Assembly: GCF_904849725.1 (NCBI RefSeq)
Contig: NC_058518.1
Location: 15,024,147 to 15,088,146 of the forward strand
Origin: Hordeum vulgare subsp. vulgare
Taxonomy: Eukaryota; Streptophyta; Magnoliopsida; Poales; Poaceae
DNA: 64,000 bases
Direction of reading: 5' to 3'
The notes below the pieces were generated by a model. The model was not told the origin of the DNA. It saw nothing but the letters and a program-made list of their open reading frames with translations, and ran no database searches. Below, piece after piece: positions 23,724-34,199 of this stretch. Within the stretch, counting starts at the first letter, position 1, and every line of letters starts with the position of its first letter. The position numbers were made by a program, and so were the translations under genes.

Positions 23724-24375
23724 ATGTCTACCTCCTCCTCCACCTCGCAGTCAAGATGGCAATGGTATGGTGCAGTGCCACTGACAAGGTGTCCTGATTG
23801 CCTACGCCTAGATCCTCTGAAGCGGTGGGTCAGTAAGACGGATCAGAATGTCAATCTTGGGCGCGAGTTTGTGAGATGCTCGAGCAAGACACTGGTAGGA
23901 CGGGATGGGAAGGTTAGATTTCACTTATTTCGCAGCGATTTGCTCTAGTTTCTCCCCATTTCGATTTTTGTAGTTGAATTTGGGATTTAGGGTTCGTGTT
24001 GCTTTTTCCAGATCCTGAAGAAATGTGACCATTTCGAGTGTATAGATGCGTATATTGAGAGGCTTCAATTTGAGGGCTACATTGATTCGAATGGGGCGGC
24101 AACCTGGGAGCTGAATTTGGGCTTCCTGCCGAATGTTATGGAGAATTGGGGGGGGGGGGGACAGAGCCGTGACGACGACGAGGAATGCGTGCAATGCTGA
24201 TATGCCTGCGGAGTCCGAATTGTACGGGGAGGAACTGAAGAAGATCAATAAACATCTCAAGCAGATGGTTGATTTGCAGAAGCAAGCAAATACAATGGCA
24301 GGAGGATTTTATGGTTGTATCATTGCTCTGTTTTTTTTACTTGTTGTTCATCCGTCGCTAGAAGGGTGTGGATAG
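23724..24375 (+). pseudogene. GRF-type zinc-finger, C-terminal membrane protein (MULE cargo), one frameshift
   Basis: Exon 1 (23724-23912) starts MSTSSSTSQSRWQWYG and holds the first half of a GRF zinc finger: RCPDCLRLDPLKRWVSKTD, then GREFVRCSSK. A GT-AG intron (23913-24011) follows. Exon 2 begins ILKKCDHFECIDAYIERL, supplying the remaining Cys and His. A run of 13 G (24148-24160) then puts the downstream part out of frame. That part encodes KKINKHLKQMVDLQKQ (coiled coil) and the hydrophobic tail GGFYGCIIALFFLLVV, ending at TAG 24375. Plant GRF-finger proteins of this layout are often found with MULEs; their role is unknown. One base gained or lost in the G run restores the frame, so slippage or a sequencing error is the simplest explanation. 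Confidence 0.75.
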
Positions 24376-25387
24376 AATTTCTAGTCAGCTTGAGGGCAGA
24401 TGACGTGATCTGTACGCCATGCCAAGTTTGTGGATTGATTTGCCATGGCAATTTCTTCAGTCAACTTGTTGCTGTCAGTCTGAAGTCCAACACTTGTATA
24501 CGCTGTTAGTTATTCAGTTAACAGAACAGCCGACCAAAATTCAGCTCATGTTAAAAAAACTCAATGGGGTACCCAATAGATTGTTGGGCCGTGATAATGA
24601 CGTTGAGTAAATGGGCCCCTGAGTAAATAACCCAAAAAAAGCCCACATGCGTAGGGGCACCCTTTTATATGACAACTCAATATATCCCTGCCTTTTTAAC
24701 AATTAACCCGCGACCATCGAAAGAGACTAAGCCACGCAACCCTTGTAAATTGAACTTATGGCCCAATTACCACTTTCATGGGCTTTCGGGGCATATGCCT
24801 TAGGCCTTCTACAAAGAAGAAAAATATTGGCACGACTTGGGAACGAACTCAGGTTCAGTGACTCATCCCTACAACCTAATAGACGATTCGTTTCCTTATT
24901 AAATCATCCCGCGTCGCTTTTTGTCATTAGGTCTCACTGATTTATATGCGTCGATGATTAGCCTAGAGTAACAACGAGTTGTAGAGATGTGGACGTGTAT
25001 AAGTACATACATGTGATAGAGGCGCATGTAAATATTTCTTTGCATGTGTTTACATAGTGTCGAATTATGTAGTGTTCACTTGGACTACCTGTATGTTTTA
25101 TATGCGTCATTGAGAGAGGTATGTTCTGTGATACTATGTAAAGATTCAATCTTGATACTAAGTATTTACAATCCATATGATTTGTCCATGGGTGCTATAG
25201 TGATGTATATTCCTTCTATACAACTAAGAAATCCTCTCATGTTTATGTTTTTGCACAACACTTATCATGTCTTTTAAGATGAACTTATCATGTTGTTTCT
25301 CATGTTGCAGAATGATGGATTTCAAATAATTTGTGATGCCGTCAAGTATGTACGTAGAGGAGGTGGAGAGAGGAAGGATTATTTTCT
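24376..25387. other. MULE interior without a recognised gene
   Basis: AT-rich sequence with no convincing coding signal; the short ORFs have no conserved pattern. Part of it is probably Helitron-derived, since a Helitron-like 3' end closes it at 25417, but the 5' end could not be placed. Confidence 0.4.
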
Positions 25388-25417
25388 CCCGTAGCAACGG
25401 ACGGGCATTTGTGCTAG
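25388..25417 (+). mobile_element. Helitron-like 3' terminus
   Basis: CCCGT at 25388-25392 and ACGGG at 25401-25405 form a hairpin, followed after 8 bp by CTAG and then T at 25418. A hairpin just before CTRR at an A/T target is the Helitron 3' signature. The matching 5' TC end was not found, so the element's extent is unknown. Confidence 0.5.
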
Positions 25418-25437
25418 TAACTATAGATATAGAGTAT

Positions 25438-25485
25438 ATAGTAGGACGCACAATACATAGATAGTAGGACGCACAATACATAGAT
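25438..25485. repeat. Two-copy 24-bp tandem repeat
   Basis: AGTAGGACGCACAATACATA with the following GAT occurs twice in a row. It lies between the Helitron-like end and the captured gene fragment. Confidence 0.8.
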
Positions 25486-25640
25486 ATATATTTATATTAG
25501 GCCGCACATATAACTTGGGCCTCCTAGAACATAGTTTCCTGCATGACACGATAAGGAAAGTAAAATGAAAATAGAACGGGGGAACGTCGCCCCTAAACCC
25601 TAAACCCCGGGTACCATCGCCTTCTCCTTCTCCGGCATCT

Positions 25641-26054
25641 TCACTGCTCGTCGAAGTTGTAGGGGAGGGAGTGCATCTGGTTCTGCACGGGGAAGATGCT
25701 CTCGTAGTTGGTGAAGATGTTGTAGGCTGTGAAGACGATGAACTCACATCCACACCAGAAAATTCGCCCGAGGAGCGCATGCGCATCGAGCCCGTTTCTG
25801 AAGGTGACGGTGAGCATCACCAGGGGGATGCCACCATCGACCGGATTCACGTTCAGGCGGAACATGGGTCACGTGCCGGGTGGGAGGTTGAGGTGGGCGT
25901 AGCCGAGGTTGAGGAAGTCGCGGGTGAGTTCAACCGGCCCCCTCCACCTTGATATGGCCCACACGTGGAGGGTGTCCTCCACGACCACGTCAGCCGGGTA
26001 GCGCCTCTCCAGCACGGTAGACGGCGATTTGAACGTCATTCCGACGAACTGCAT
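25641..26054 (-). pseudogene. Unknown plant gene fragment captured in the MULE
   Basis: Starting at ATG 26054 the frame reads MQFVGMTFKSPSTVLERRYP and continues to an in-frame TGA at 25869 (NLPPGT then stop). Past it the same frame continues PMFRLNVNPVDGGIPLVML to a second stop at 25641 (LPYNFDEQ). The sense of the sequence (TLHVWAISRWRGPVELTRDF) looks like a genuine protein on both sides of the stop. That stop would be explained by a single CGA to TGA change, typical of methylated-C decay. I do not recognise the family. Upstream GC content is higher than around it, which fits capture of a host gene. Confidence 0.45.
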
Positions 26055-26800
26055 CTTGGCGACTGTTGGTGTGCTTCGAGGGGGCGCTAGAACTGGAGGG
26101 GCGAGAGGGGGATGAATTGGATCTGTGGTTTCGGTGGAGAGAGGAGAGGAAGAGAGGTGCTGGTTATATAGCCGGTTGGAGAAGATGAAGGCGAAGAGAG
26201 GCGTGCGAGTAAAGGCCAACGCGTCGGACGTGTGTGTACTTGAAGTTGAATCGAGCATGCGTGCCCTGTTTTTGCCCATTGCAACCGAGTCTGAAACGTG
26301 GTTAATTGCTCTGGTGCGACGTGTGAGACGAGTCAGAGCGCCCATTGAATCGATGTAGTTTGAATCAGGTGATGTGGTTTAATTCTTGCGGTGCAACGTC
26401 CGGATCGATGCAGTTCGCATGTGTTCTGACGTGGAAGCAGCCTGGATGCGGGCCACGCATGCATGCAAAAGCGGGCGCCCTGCGAAAGCAACCCAAAGAC
26501 TACACGGATGCGTTGCACAACGGGCCAATGGGAGTCTTGCAGACCAACCAATATGAGCGCAGAACGACCGTCTCGCGTATCGCTGTGGCTGAGGGGCCGA
26601 TCGCAACCGTCCGACGCAAGATTCCTTCTACAAGGCCTCGATCCAACAGCCCAGGTCGAATTTCTCGGTTTCCTTCTACAAGCTTTTCGGCTGGGTCAAC
26701 ATGGTTCTGTGAGGGTTGACCAAGTTTGAAATGAGCATACATAATTAAACAAAATCGAAAAAATATATAACCGACGCACATAGTGTTGTTATGTCATATA
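26055..26800. other. GC-richer MULE segment upstream of the captured fragment
   Basis: Contains several overlapping short ORFs on both strands, none recognised. It may be the 5' flank of the captured gene. TATATA (26162) precedes the fragment on the minus strand. Confidence 0.35.
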
Positions 26801-26806
26801 GTAACG

Positions 26807-27796
26807 AGAAAAAAAATATAAACCTGTTTTATAAACAATGGAACGAAAAATCCTTCACTAATATGTGATACCTCGAACATAGTAGTAGAGATTTCAAGGG
26901 AGATGAGGTGGGTTTTGAAAACTTTGAAAATGAAAATAGTCAAAACCTCACCAAAGCTTCATTTTGGAGTGACTAAGAAAGATCCAAACTTATTTTTTTC
27001 ATTTTGATGTTTCAAACTTATTTTATTTACGATTTTTGATTAAAACCATTAGTATTCAAAAGAAAATAAATAATATGAATATTCATCCAATAAATAGTGA
27101 GGCTTCAGAATGCCATTATATAGGTCGAATACAAGTCTAGAAAAAATATAAACTTGTCTTATAAACATTGGAACGAAAGCCTTCACTGAAATGTGATACC
27201 TCGAACATAGTACTGAGATTTCAAGGGATATGAGGTGGGTTTTGAAAATTTTGAAAATGAAAATAGTCAAAACCTCACCAAAGCTTCATTTTGGAGTGAC
27301 TAAGAAAAATCCAAACTTATTTTTTTTCCATTTTTGATGTTTTAAACTTGTTTTATTTACGATTTTCGATTAAAACCATTATTATTCAAAAGAAAATAAA
27401 TAATATGAATATTCATCCAATAAATAGTGAGGCTTCGGAATAACATTATATAGGTCGAATACAAGTCTAGAAAAAAATATAAACCTGTCTTATAAACATT
27501 GGAACTAAAGCCTTCACTGAAATGTGATACCTCGAACATAGTACTCAGATTTCAAGGGAGATGAGGTGGGTTTTGAAATTTTGAAAATGAAAATAGTCAA
27601 AACCTCACCAAAGCTTCATTTTGGAGTGACTAAGAAAGATCCAAACTTATTTTTTCATTTTGATGTTTTAAACTTGTTTTATTTACGATTTTCGATTAAA
27701 ACCATTATTATTCAAAAGAAAATAAATAATATGAATATTCATCCAATAAATAGTGAGGCTTCGGAATGACATTATATAGGTCGAATACAAGTCTAC
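26807..27796. repeat. Tandem repeat, unit about 330 bp, three copies
   Basis: Copies at 26807-27138, 27139-27468 and 27469-27796 (332, 330 and 328 bp). Each begins AGAAAAAAATATAAACCTG and contains GATACCTCGAACATAGTA, CCAAAGCTTCATTTTGGAGT and AATATTCATCCAATAAATAG. Copies differ by a few percent. The array lies inside the MULE between the captured fragment and the transposase 3' end. It has no coding capacity. Confidence 0.95.
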
Positions 27797-28011
27797 GAAA
27801 TTTATTTGGCTTATTTAGGCAAGGTGAAAAAATATACTTGCTTAGAAAAGGGTCGTTTACCCTACCTTCGGGGCTCATTTGAGGCACATTTTTCACGACT
27901 TGGTATAAATGCTCGGATTGATGACCAAGTTAAAACAAAACAAGTAAAAGCATTGCAAATAGCATCACATCATTAAAACAATAGATTATTACAAATAGCA
28001 TCACATCATTA

Positions 28012-28166
28012 TTACAAATGTTGGTTCAACTTTCAAATTTTGAATTCAAATAACAAGTCTTCACTTCAGAACACAATTGCCAATCACATAATTATTACAA
28101 ATTTTGGTTCAACTCTCAAATTTTGAATTCAAATAACAAGTCTTCACTTCAAAACACAATTGCCAA
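28012..28166. repeat. Two-copy 83-bp tandem repeat at the MULE transposase 3' end
   Basis: ATTATTACAAATGTTGGTTC ... ACAATTGCCAA is repeated directly with few differences. It abuts the stop codon of the transposase reading frame at 28169. Confidence 0.85.
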
Positions 28167-28168
28167 AT

Positions 28169-31100
28169 CTATTTATTTTGCCTCTTCTTACCACACAATT
28201 TCTTCGAATTCTCAACTTCTCCGCCGGACAACTTGTTGATGCTCCTGGTTTTCTTGCTACAACTAGGCCTCCCCACGGCACGGCCAAGCACCTCAGCATG
28301 CTTCACCTGATGCACCTCCTCAACTTCAGCAACAATTTCACTTTGCACAACAAGCTCCAGAACAGGTTCAGTTTGGACAACAAGCTCAAGAACAGGTTCA
28401 GTTTGCACAACAAGCTCCAGAACAGGTTCAGTTTGCAGAATTGGTTCATGTGCATCGAAAACAGGTTCACACTGCTCCGGTGCATCGAAAACAGGTTCAC
28501 ACTGCTCCGGTGAATCGAAAACGGGTTCAGTTTGCTCTGCTGCATCCACAACATGTTCAGTTTGCTCCGGTGCATCCAAAATAGGTTCTCTTACTGGATT
28601 AAACCTTCTCTTCTTTGTACACCCATTGAGTCTTGCCTTTTTCACTGGCCAGCACTGTTCAACAACAAGAGGTGGCATTTTTTCTGCACGCTTTCTCCTG
28701 AAAAATAAATCATATCACTTGGTTAGAGACTGAAAAAAGCATGAACAACAAAAAACAATATAAACAGTAACATTAACATACTTTGGTCTTTCCGGAGTAT
28801 AACGGCATTTTGGTGAACCAATTCTATGCCCAAGTTCCTCATATAACTTGCATCTGTTTTTGTTACCTTCTTGAGCCCTTTTTGGCTTCACATCCTTATC
28901 TTGTTTCCCCTTCTTGAGCTTTGAATCTGCTCTGTTTGGGCCTTCCAGCATTTCGTCTAGTGATGGGTGGACACATGAAAAATTCAAAGTCCAGCTCAGG
29001 CCACTATGATTGGTCTATCAATGCTAGAATTGGAGTAGCATATGCATCCATGAATCTCTGTACTGAGTAATAGTCATGCAAGTATGGGTGCATATTTAAC
29101 TTGGGTCTAGATGCTAAAAAGAGTAAGGCGTGCTCACATGGTTTCCCAGTGTGTTGCCACTCTTGGCAAGTGCATTCATGCAAATCAGTGTTGACAACAT
29201 GCCTCTTGCTAGTCTTTGTATCTCTAACTTCAGCACACCACAATGAAGATTTCTCAACAGCTAGATGTGAAAGCTTTCGACTCCTGTTGACCACCTATTG
29301 TAGCACTACTGGTAGCTTATCCCCTTGTAAAAGCTCATCAATTCTTCTTCTCAACTCCCACATACGCATGATCATGATCCTAATTCGGTCCACCATGTCA
29401 TGCACAGGCAAATCTTTCAACTCCTTCACCTTGTTGTTGAAACTTTCTACCAAGATATTGTTGATATGATCACACTTGATGGCAGTATTAAAACCTGACA
29501 TATACCATAAAAGAGAATGGTATGTGTTCAACCATGTAGAAAAATCATTCTCACCACATGCTGCCATTATCTTACCAAGGTGATAGGAATAGGTCTGTGT
29601 GGTGTAGGATCTTGCGGCTGGCCACTTGCTCCCAAATTCTCCCCCTTTGAATTTTTAATCAAATTCATCCACATATGGTCAAAGCACTCCCTCTGCTCAA
29701 CATGGGGGAAAACAATCTTGAATGCATTTTCTAGCCCTTTGCATGCATCTGTGTGGATGGCCAAAGGTGATACTGGCCCTATGCATCTTTTCAGCTGCAT
29801 CATGAACCATGTCCATGATGCCTCTGTCTCTGATTGGAACATTCCAATGGCAACAGGAAACATCCAGTTGTGTCCATCTAGAGCATTGCATGCTGCTAAC
29901 TGACCATTCCACTTTCCAGTCAAAAAAGATGAGTCTATGCTCAAATATGGATGGCACCCCGCTTTAAATCCATCGATGCAAGACTTTAGACACATAAAAA
30001 ACTTGCTGAAATAAACCTTGCCATCCTCTTTTACCTCAGTATCTATCTCCACAACACTTCCACGTGACCTCTTCTCCACCTCTGCTTTAAAGTTATACAA
30101 CATCCTAAATGTATTTTCCCAATCACCGTATAATGCTTTCATTGCCCTTTATTTTGCCTTCCACACTGTGGTATATTTCAGCACAATAGGGTATTGCTTT
30201 TCGAAGTCAACTTTAAGTCTCTTTGATGTAGTGTTTGGTGTCTTGGCTAAAATTGGAGTAATCTTTTCTGTAATCCAAAGTTGTGATGTCATCCTTGAAA
30301 CTGTCTGTGAACTGGTAATACAAGTATGCTGATTTGGGATTTGATTTACCCTGATTGTACTTCCATCAGGTTGTCGTCTAGCAGATATGTACCACTTACA
30401 AGGATTGGCACCTCCATCATAACCTTGGCACCTAGCATAAAATTTCTTTCGATCAGTCCAAAAAGTCTTGGCCTCAAACTCATGATTCACTGCATAGGTC
30501 TTGAAACACATCCTAAACTCATCCATGTTTGGCCACAACTTCCCCACTTCAATAACATGATTCTCTTTATCATACAAATTACCAGCTCATTGTCATCTGC
30601 ATCATCCACAGCATCTGCACCCATTTCCATCATATGCTTGAGGATATCAACATCATCTTGAGGGTTTGAATTTCGGTTAGCACCAGCAGGCACACTAGTG
30701 TCATCTTTCTCCTTATCTCTGTCATCAACTGGAATGCCAAATAATTTGCCCGTCTTAATGTCAGCTATAGGTGCAATGACCAAATATGTACGTTCCTCTA
30801 AATCTACATCATTCCAATCAATAGAAACAAATGTTCCAGCACCATTGTGTCCCTCTTGTTCATCAGCATCATCCCTTCTTTCTTCCCCTATTATTGTCAG
30901 TTCAGAAATCACCGGCAACAACATCTGCTTTTGTGCAATCCACTCAGCATCTGCCATCTGTGAAGCCACTTTTGATTGCACTTAACCAACTTTGGAATCA
31001 CATTTCAGATCAATTAACTCTGCATAAAAAGTTGCAGCTTTGCTTGTCCAACCTTCTTGTCGATCAATTTCAGCTACCATATCTTCCCCATCCTCTATTC

Positions 31101-31449
31101 TCACATAACAACTCTTCCAATTGTCGAACCGTAGCAGTGATACCTCTTGATCTGGACCCCAAACAATACTCTCGCCAATTCTCTCCACCAAATTCTTCAC
31201 GGCCTTCTCCTCCACGCCCTGCAACTCATGTGGATCAATATCTCTGCAATGGACATCCCACCGAACAAATGTATCTCTCTGAATGTCTTGGAAGCTACCA
31301 TCAACTAGCTTGGCTTTACAAGGAAATAATTCTACTGTAATTGCGAAGGTAGGCGCAGAATCTCCCCTGCCCCTGTTTGTCAATGGCGGGAAGGGGGAAG
31401 CGGTAGTGGAGTGAGGTACTGCAGGGGACGACACACAAATCGAGTTCAA
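28169..31449 (-). pseudogene. MuDR-type MULE transposase, several stops and frameshifts
   Basis: Fragments read 31449 to 28169. The N-terminal region (WDVHCRDIDPHELQGVEEKA) leads to an acidic linker. The MuDR DNA-binding region (30577-30149: KLWPNMDEFRMCFKTYAV, ARCQGY) follows, then the MULE catalytic domain (30142-29567: YLSIDSSFLTGKW, ETEASWTWFMMQL, HTDACKGL). A SWIM zinc finger comes next (29294-29004: CTCQEWQHTGKPCEHAL), and a basic tail with a degenerate zinc knuckle (CKLYEELGHRIGSPKC). A GT-AG intron lies at 28698-28781. The last exon (28697-28169) is rich in EPVFDAPEQ and EPVLELVVQ repeats. In-frame stops occur at 30982 (KVG), 30149 (KAK) and 29295 (VLQ); frameshifts near 30580, 29630 and 28990-28930. 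Clearly dead, but its domain order is complete. Confidence 0.9.
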
Positions 31450-31985
31450 GAACAGCTAAAGAAGGGTGCATTACCGATTAGAAGTATTCTCTCCTCCCTC
31501 CATCTCATTCAATCCGTCCACGACACACGAATCTACATTGCAAATCGGCGGGGGAAACAGAGCGTGAGGCCACAAATCCTTGCAAAATTGTGGGGAATGG
31601 AGCTAGGTTGCGAAATTACTCACCAGAGATAGCTCCTCCGCTGCCGAGAAGGCTATCGACTACCCCCAGAAGAAAATCGCCGCCGCCGCCGGAGAAGAGG
31701 CACAGGGAGGCGGGAGCCGTCGAACAGGGGAGAATCAAGCGGAAGGGGTCAACTCGCGGGCGTAGCAACTAAAGTAGGTCCCACCTGGCGGAGCACATAA
31801 CCCCTGTCCTAACGGGCTGTCCTAACCTAACCTCGTCGTCCGTTAACAGCCAGACGGCCGTTTTATCAGTTATTCCTATCTGAGCTATTGCCACTCATGA
31901 AAACGTCGCACGTGAGTCATTTCAGCCAACGATGTCGTTGTCCATCCAATTCACCTCAGTGATGTCGCACAGGAGCTATTTGCCC
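31450..31985. other. MULE right flank with terminal inverted repeat
   Basis: 5' region of the transposase gene followed by the terminal inverted repeat (about 31860-31985). The GC-rich stretch 31640-31770 may be the transposase promoter or leader. No other gene was seen. Confidence 0.6.
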
Positions 31986-31994
31986 GCTTCTACG

Positions 31995-33000
31995 TGGATA
32001 GTACACATGTGAAGCCAAAGTTATGTGTGTAGCAATGTTTTGGTTATTTCTTCATTCAATAAGCAGGGTTCAACCTACATAGGCATAGAGTTACAATGGG
32101 AATGCACATACATAGACTCGGATATGAAGACATTCCTCTAACACTTAGATAAAAAATACAAGTCCAACATACATCATGTTAAGTCAGAATCGGCTGAATT
32201 TTTTGGAAATGCCAACCCATTCAGAAAAATGCAAATTTAGCTCACCAAAAAAATTTAACTTGCACTCCCTCTGTAAATAAATATAGGAGCATTTATATCA
32301 CAACTTTGAAAATGCAAGTAAGTGAAAAGTTAAAAGTTACAACCGATCTGAAAACCATAAAACTACACAACTTACTGCATGCATGTACATATATGCCATG
32401 AGCCTAGGGCTCTCCTGCCAAACAAACAAATAAAATAATGCATTCGTAGATATCATGAAAACGCATACTTGTTTGCACAAATAACGGGACCATTATGAAT
32501 GGGGCAGCCACACGTAGGTACTTCCTCCGTCCCAAAATAACTGTCTTAAGCTTAGTATAACTTTGTACTAGAGTTAGTATAAAGTTGAGACAGTTATTTT
32601 GGGACAGAGGGAGTACAAGAATACACTCATATGCATAAGGGGTGTTCTATTTTTGTTAATAATGATAATTATTACTTGCATATATTAACTAATGTAAAAT
32701 TGTGATCCATAGAGAAACTACTTTAAAAGTGCAACGAAAGGTGACACGGAAAGTGTCAAATAATGGCAAAAGATAATCAATTTTACTCTTGAGATATCAA
32801 GTTGTAGTGGGTACATCTCTCATTCTCTCTTACTCTGGCTAGTAGCCAGCCATGATGGCCCATCACATTTGGACGATATACTGCAGCACAATATCAAAAC
32901 TAAGATATACTGCAGCACAATATCAAAACTAGCATGTATGCATGGATTATCAAGCGTACATCTCTTGAGATATCAATACTGTATATGTTATAGTGTAATT
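31995..33000. repeat. Intergenic duplication, copy A continued past the MULE
   Basis: Matches 42620-43760 in order: a GCAAATTTAGCTCACC / TTCAGTTCACC motif, AAAAGTTACAAC, ACTTACTGCATGCATGTACAT, a GCATTCGTAGATATCA motif, then GTCAAATAATGGCAAAAGAT and ACTCTGGCTAGTA. It therefore continues the unit broken by the MULE at 23287. Confidence 0.7.
32521..32613. mobile_element. Stowaway-type MITE
   Basis: CTTCCTCCGTCCCAAAATAA ... TTATTTTGGGACAGAGGGAG with TA at both flanks. The inverted ends pair almost perfectly. Confidence 0.9.
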
Positions 33001-33352
33001 AAGATAACTTTAATTACAGCAACATGCTTCTTAAATATACAACTAAGATTAGACGGTTTTACAGCTTCCGAGTTATAGGTAGAGCAAGGGCGCGTGAAAG
33101 AGGAATCGTGGGAAGTGTCGTGCCATATCCGAGTTATAGGGTTAATGCTCGGATCCACGCAAGCCGTAGTCATGTCCAGCAAGAAAATGGCACCCTGGCC
33201 ATTGCAGAAGCTCTGACGGTGCACAAGCACAGAGCCATGTCTCTGCTAGTAGTTACCGCACCAAGTGGCCTCATCGATATCTTCTAATCAACCTTTTAGG
33301 AACTACGTTAATAAAGATAAAATCTAGTGACATGGACGAGGGTGTCGCAGTA

Positions 33353-33505
33353 CGTTCTTAAATATAAGTCTTTTTAGAGATTTCACTAAGAGGCTACATA
33401 CAGAGCAAAATGAGTGAATTTATACTCTAAAGTATGTCTATATACATCCGTACGTAATCCCCTAGTGGAATCTCTTAAAAGACTTATATTTAGGAACGGA
33501 GGGAG
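33353..33505. mobile_element. Stowaway-type MITE, left tip lost
   Basis: CGTTCTTAAATATAAGTCTT ... AAGACTTATATTTAGGAACG with GAGGGAG on the right and TA flanks. The left CTCCCTC is missing. It is the same subfamily as 45465-45624. Confidence 0.88.
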
Positions 33506-33512
33506 TAGGTGC

Positions 33513-33520
<8 letters not shown>

Positions 33521-33595
<75 letters not shown>
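33521..33595. repeat. (TA)n microsatellite
   Basis: About 37 TA units, which lie between the two copies of the local duplication. Tyr/Ile-repeat reading frames across it are artefacts. Confidence 0.97.
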
Positions 33596-33598
<3 letters not shown>

Positions 33599-33654
33599 TA
33601 ATTAAGATAACTTTAATTACAGCAACATGCTTCTTAAATATGCAACTAAGATTA

Positions 33655-33970
33655 GAGGGTGCTTGGATTCAAGGAACTTATTTTAGTTTGATTAAAAATA
33701 GTCTCTTTAAGAGGATAAAGTTCCCAGCACCCCTGAATAAAGAGGGGCTAAAACTAATCTTGAGACTACATTTTTTTAGTCAGGGATACCCCTACTAAAA
33801 TATGGATTAGTTCTCTCTCTCCTCATTTAACTCCTCTCCTTTAACATAGACGAGTTCTAGATTGGATGAATTGGAGGATAATAAATGCTCATTAACTCGA
33901 TTTTAGTCTTTTTAGTATTTGGTCAAGCATGGGTTAGGCTAACAAGTTTTAGTCCCATTACTTTTAGTCA
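33655..33970. mobile_element. DNA-transposon-like insertion in the second duplicate
   Basis: Absent from the first copy of the duplication, so it is an insertion. It starts GGGTGCTTGGATTCAAGG and contains many TTTTAGTC / GACTAAAA motifs on both strands and an AGTCTCTTTAAGAGG stretch. That suggests a foldback MITE. Its exact ends and target duplication were not resolved. Confidence 0.55.
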
Positions 33971-34199
33971 TGGAAAGTGTCGTGCCGTATCCGAGTTATA
34001 GGGTTAATGCTCGGATCCACGCAAGTTGTAGTCATGTCCACGCAAGAAAATGGCACCCTGGCCATTGCAGAAGCTCTGACGGTGCACGAGCACAGAGCCA
34101 TGTCTCTGCTAGTTACCGCACCAAGTGGCCTCATCGATATCTTGTAATCAACCTCTTAGGAACTACGTTAATAAAGGTAAAATCTAGTGATATGGACGA

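Larger units (their letters stand above)
23287..31985 (-). mobile_element. Mutator-like element (MULE), 8.7 kb, 9-bp target duplication
   Basis: The left end (23287, GGGCAAATAGCTCATGTGCG) and the inverse of the right end (31985, GGGCAAATAGCTCCTGTGCG) form long imperfect terminal inverted repeats of at least 110 bp. The flanking nonamers 23278-23286 and 31986-31994 are both GCTTCTACG, a perfect 9-bp duplication as MULEs make. It carries a minus-strand MULE transposase (about 28169-31449), a plus-strand GRF-type zinc-finger gene (23724-24375), a minus-strand unknown gene fragment (25641-26054) and a 330-bp tandem repeat. All its genes are broken. A Helitron-like terminus lies inside at 25388-25417. 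Confidence 0.93.

Noticed and set aside
33414..33798. Tyr/Ile-repeat ORFs
   Set aside because: Translation of the (TA)n microsatellite.
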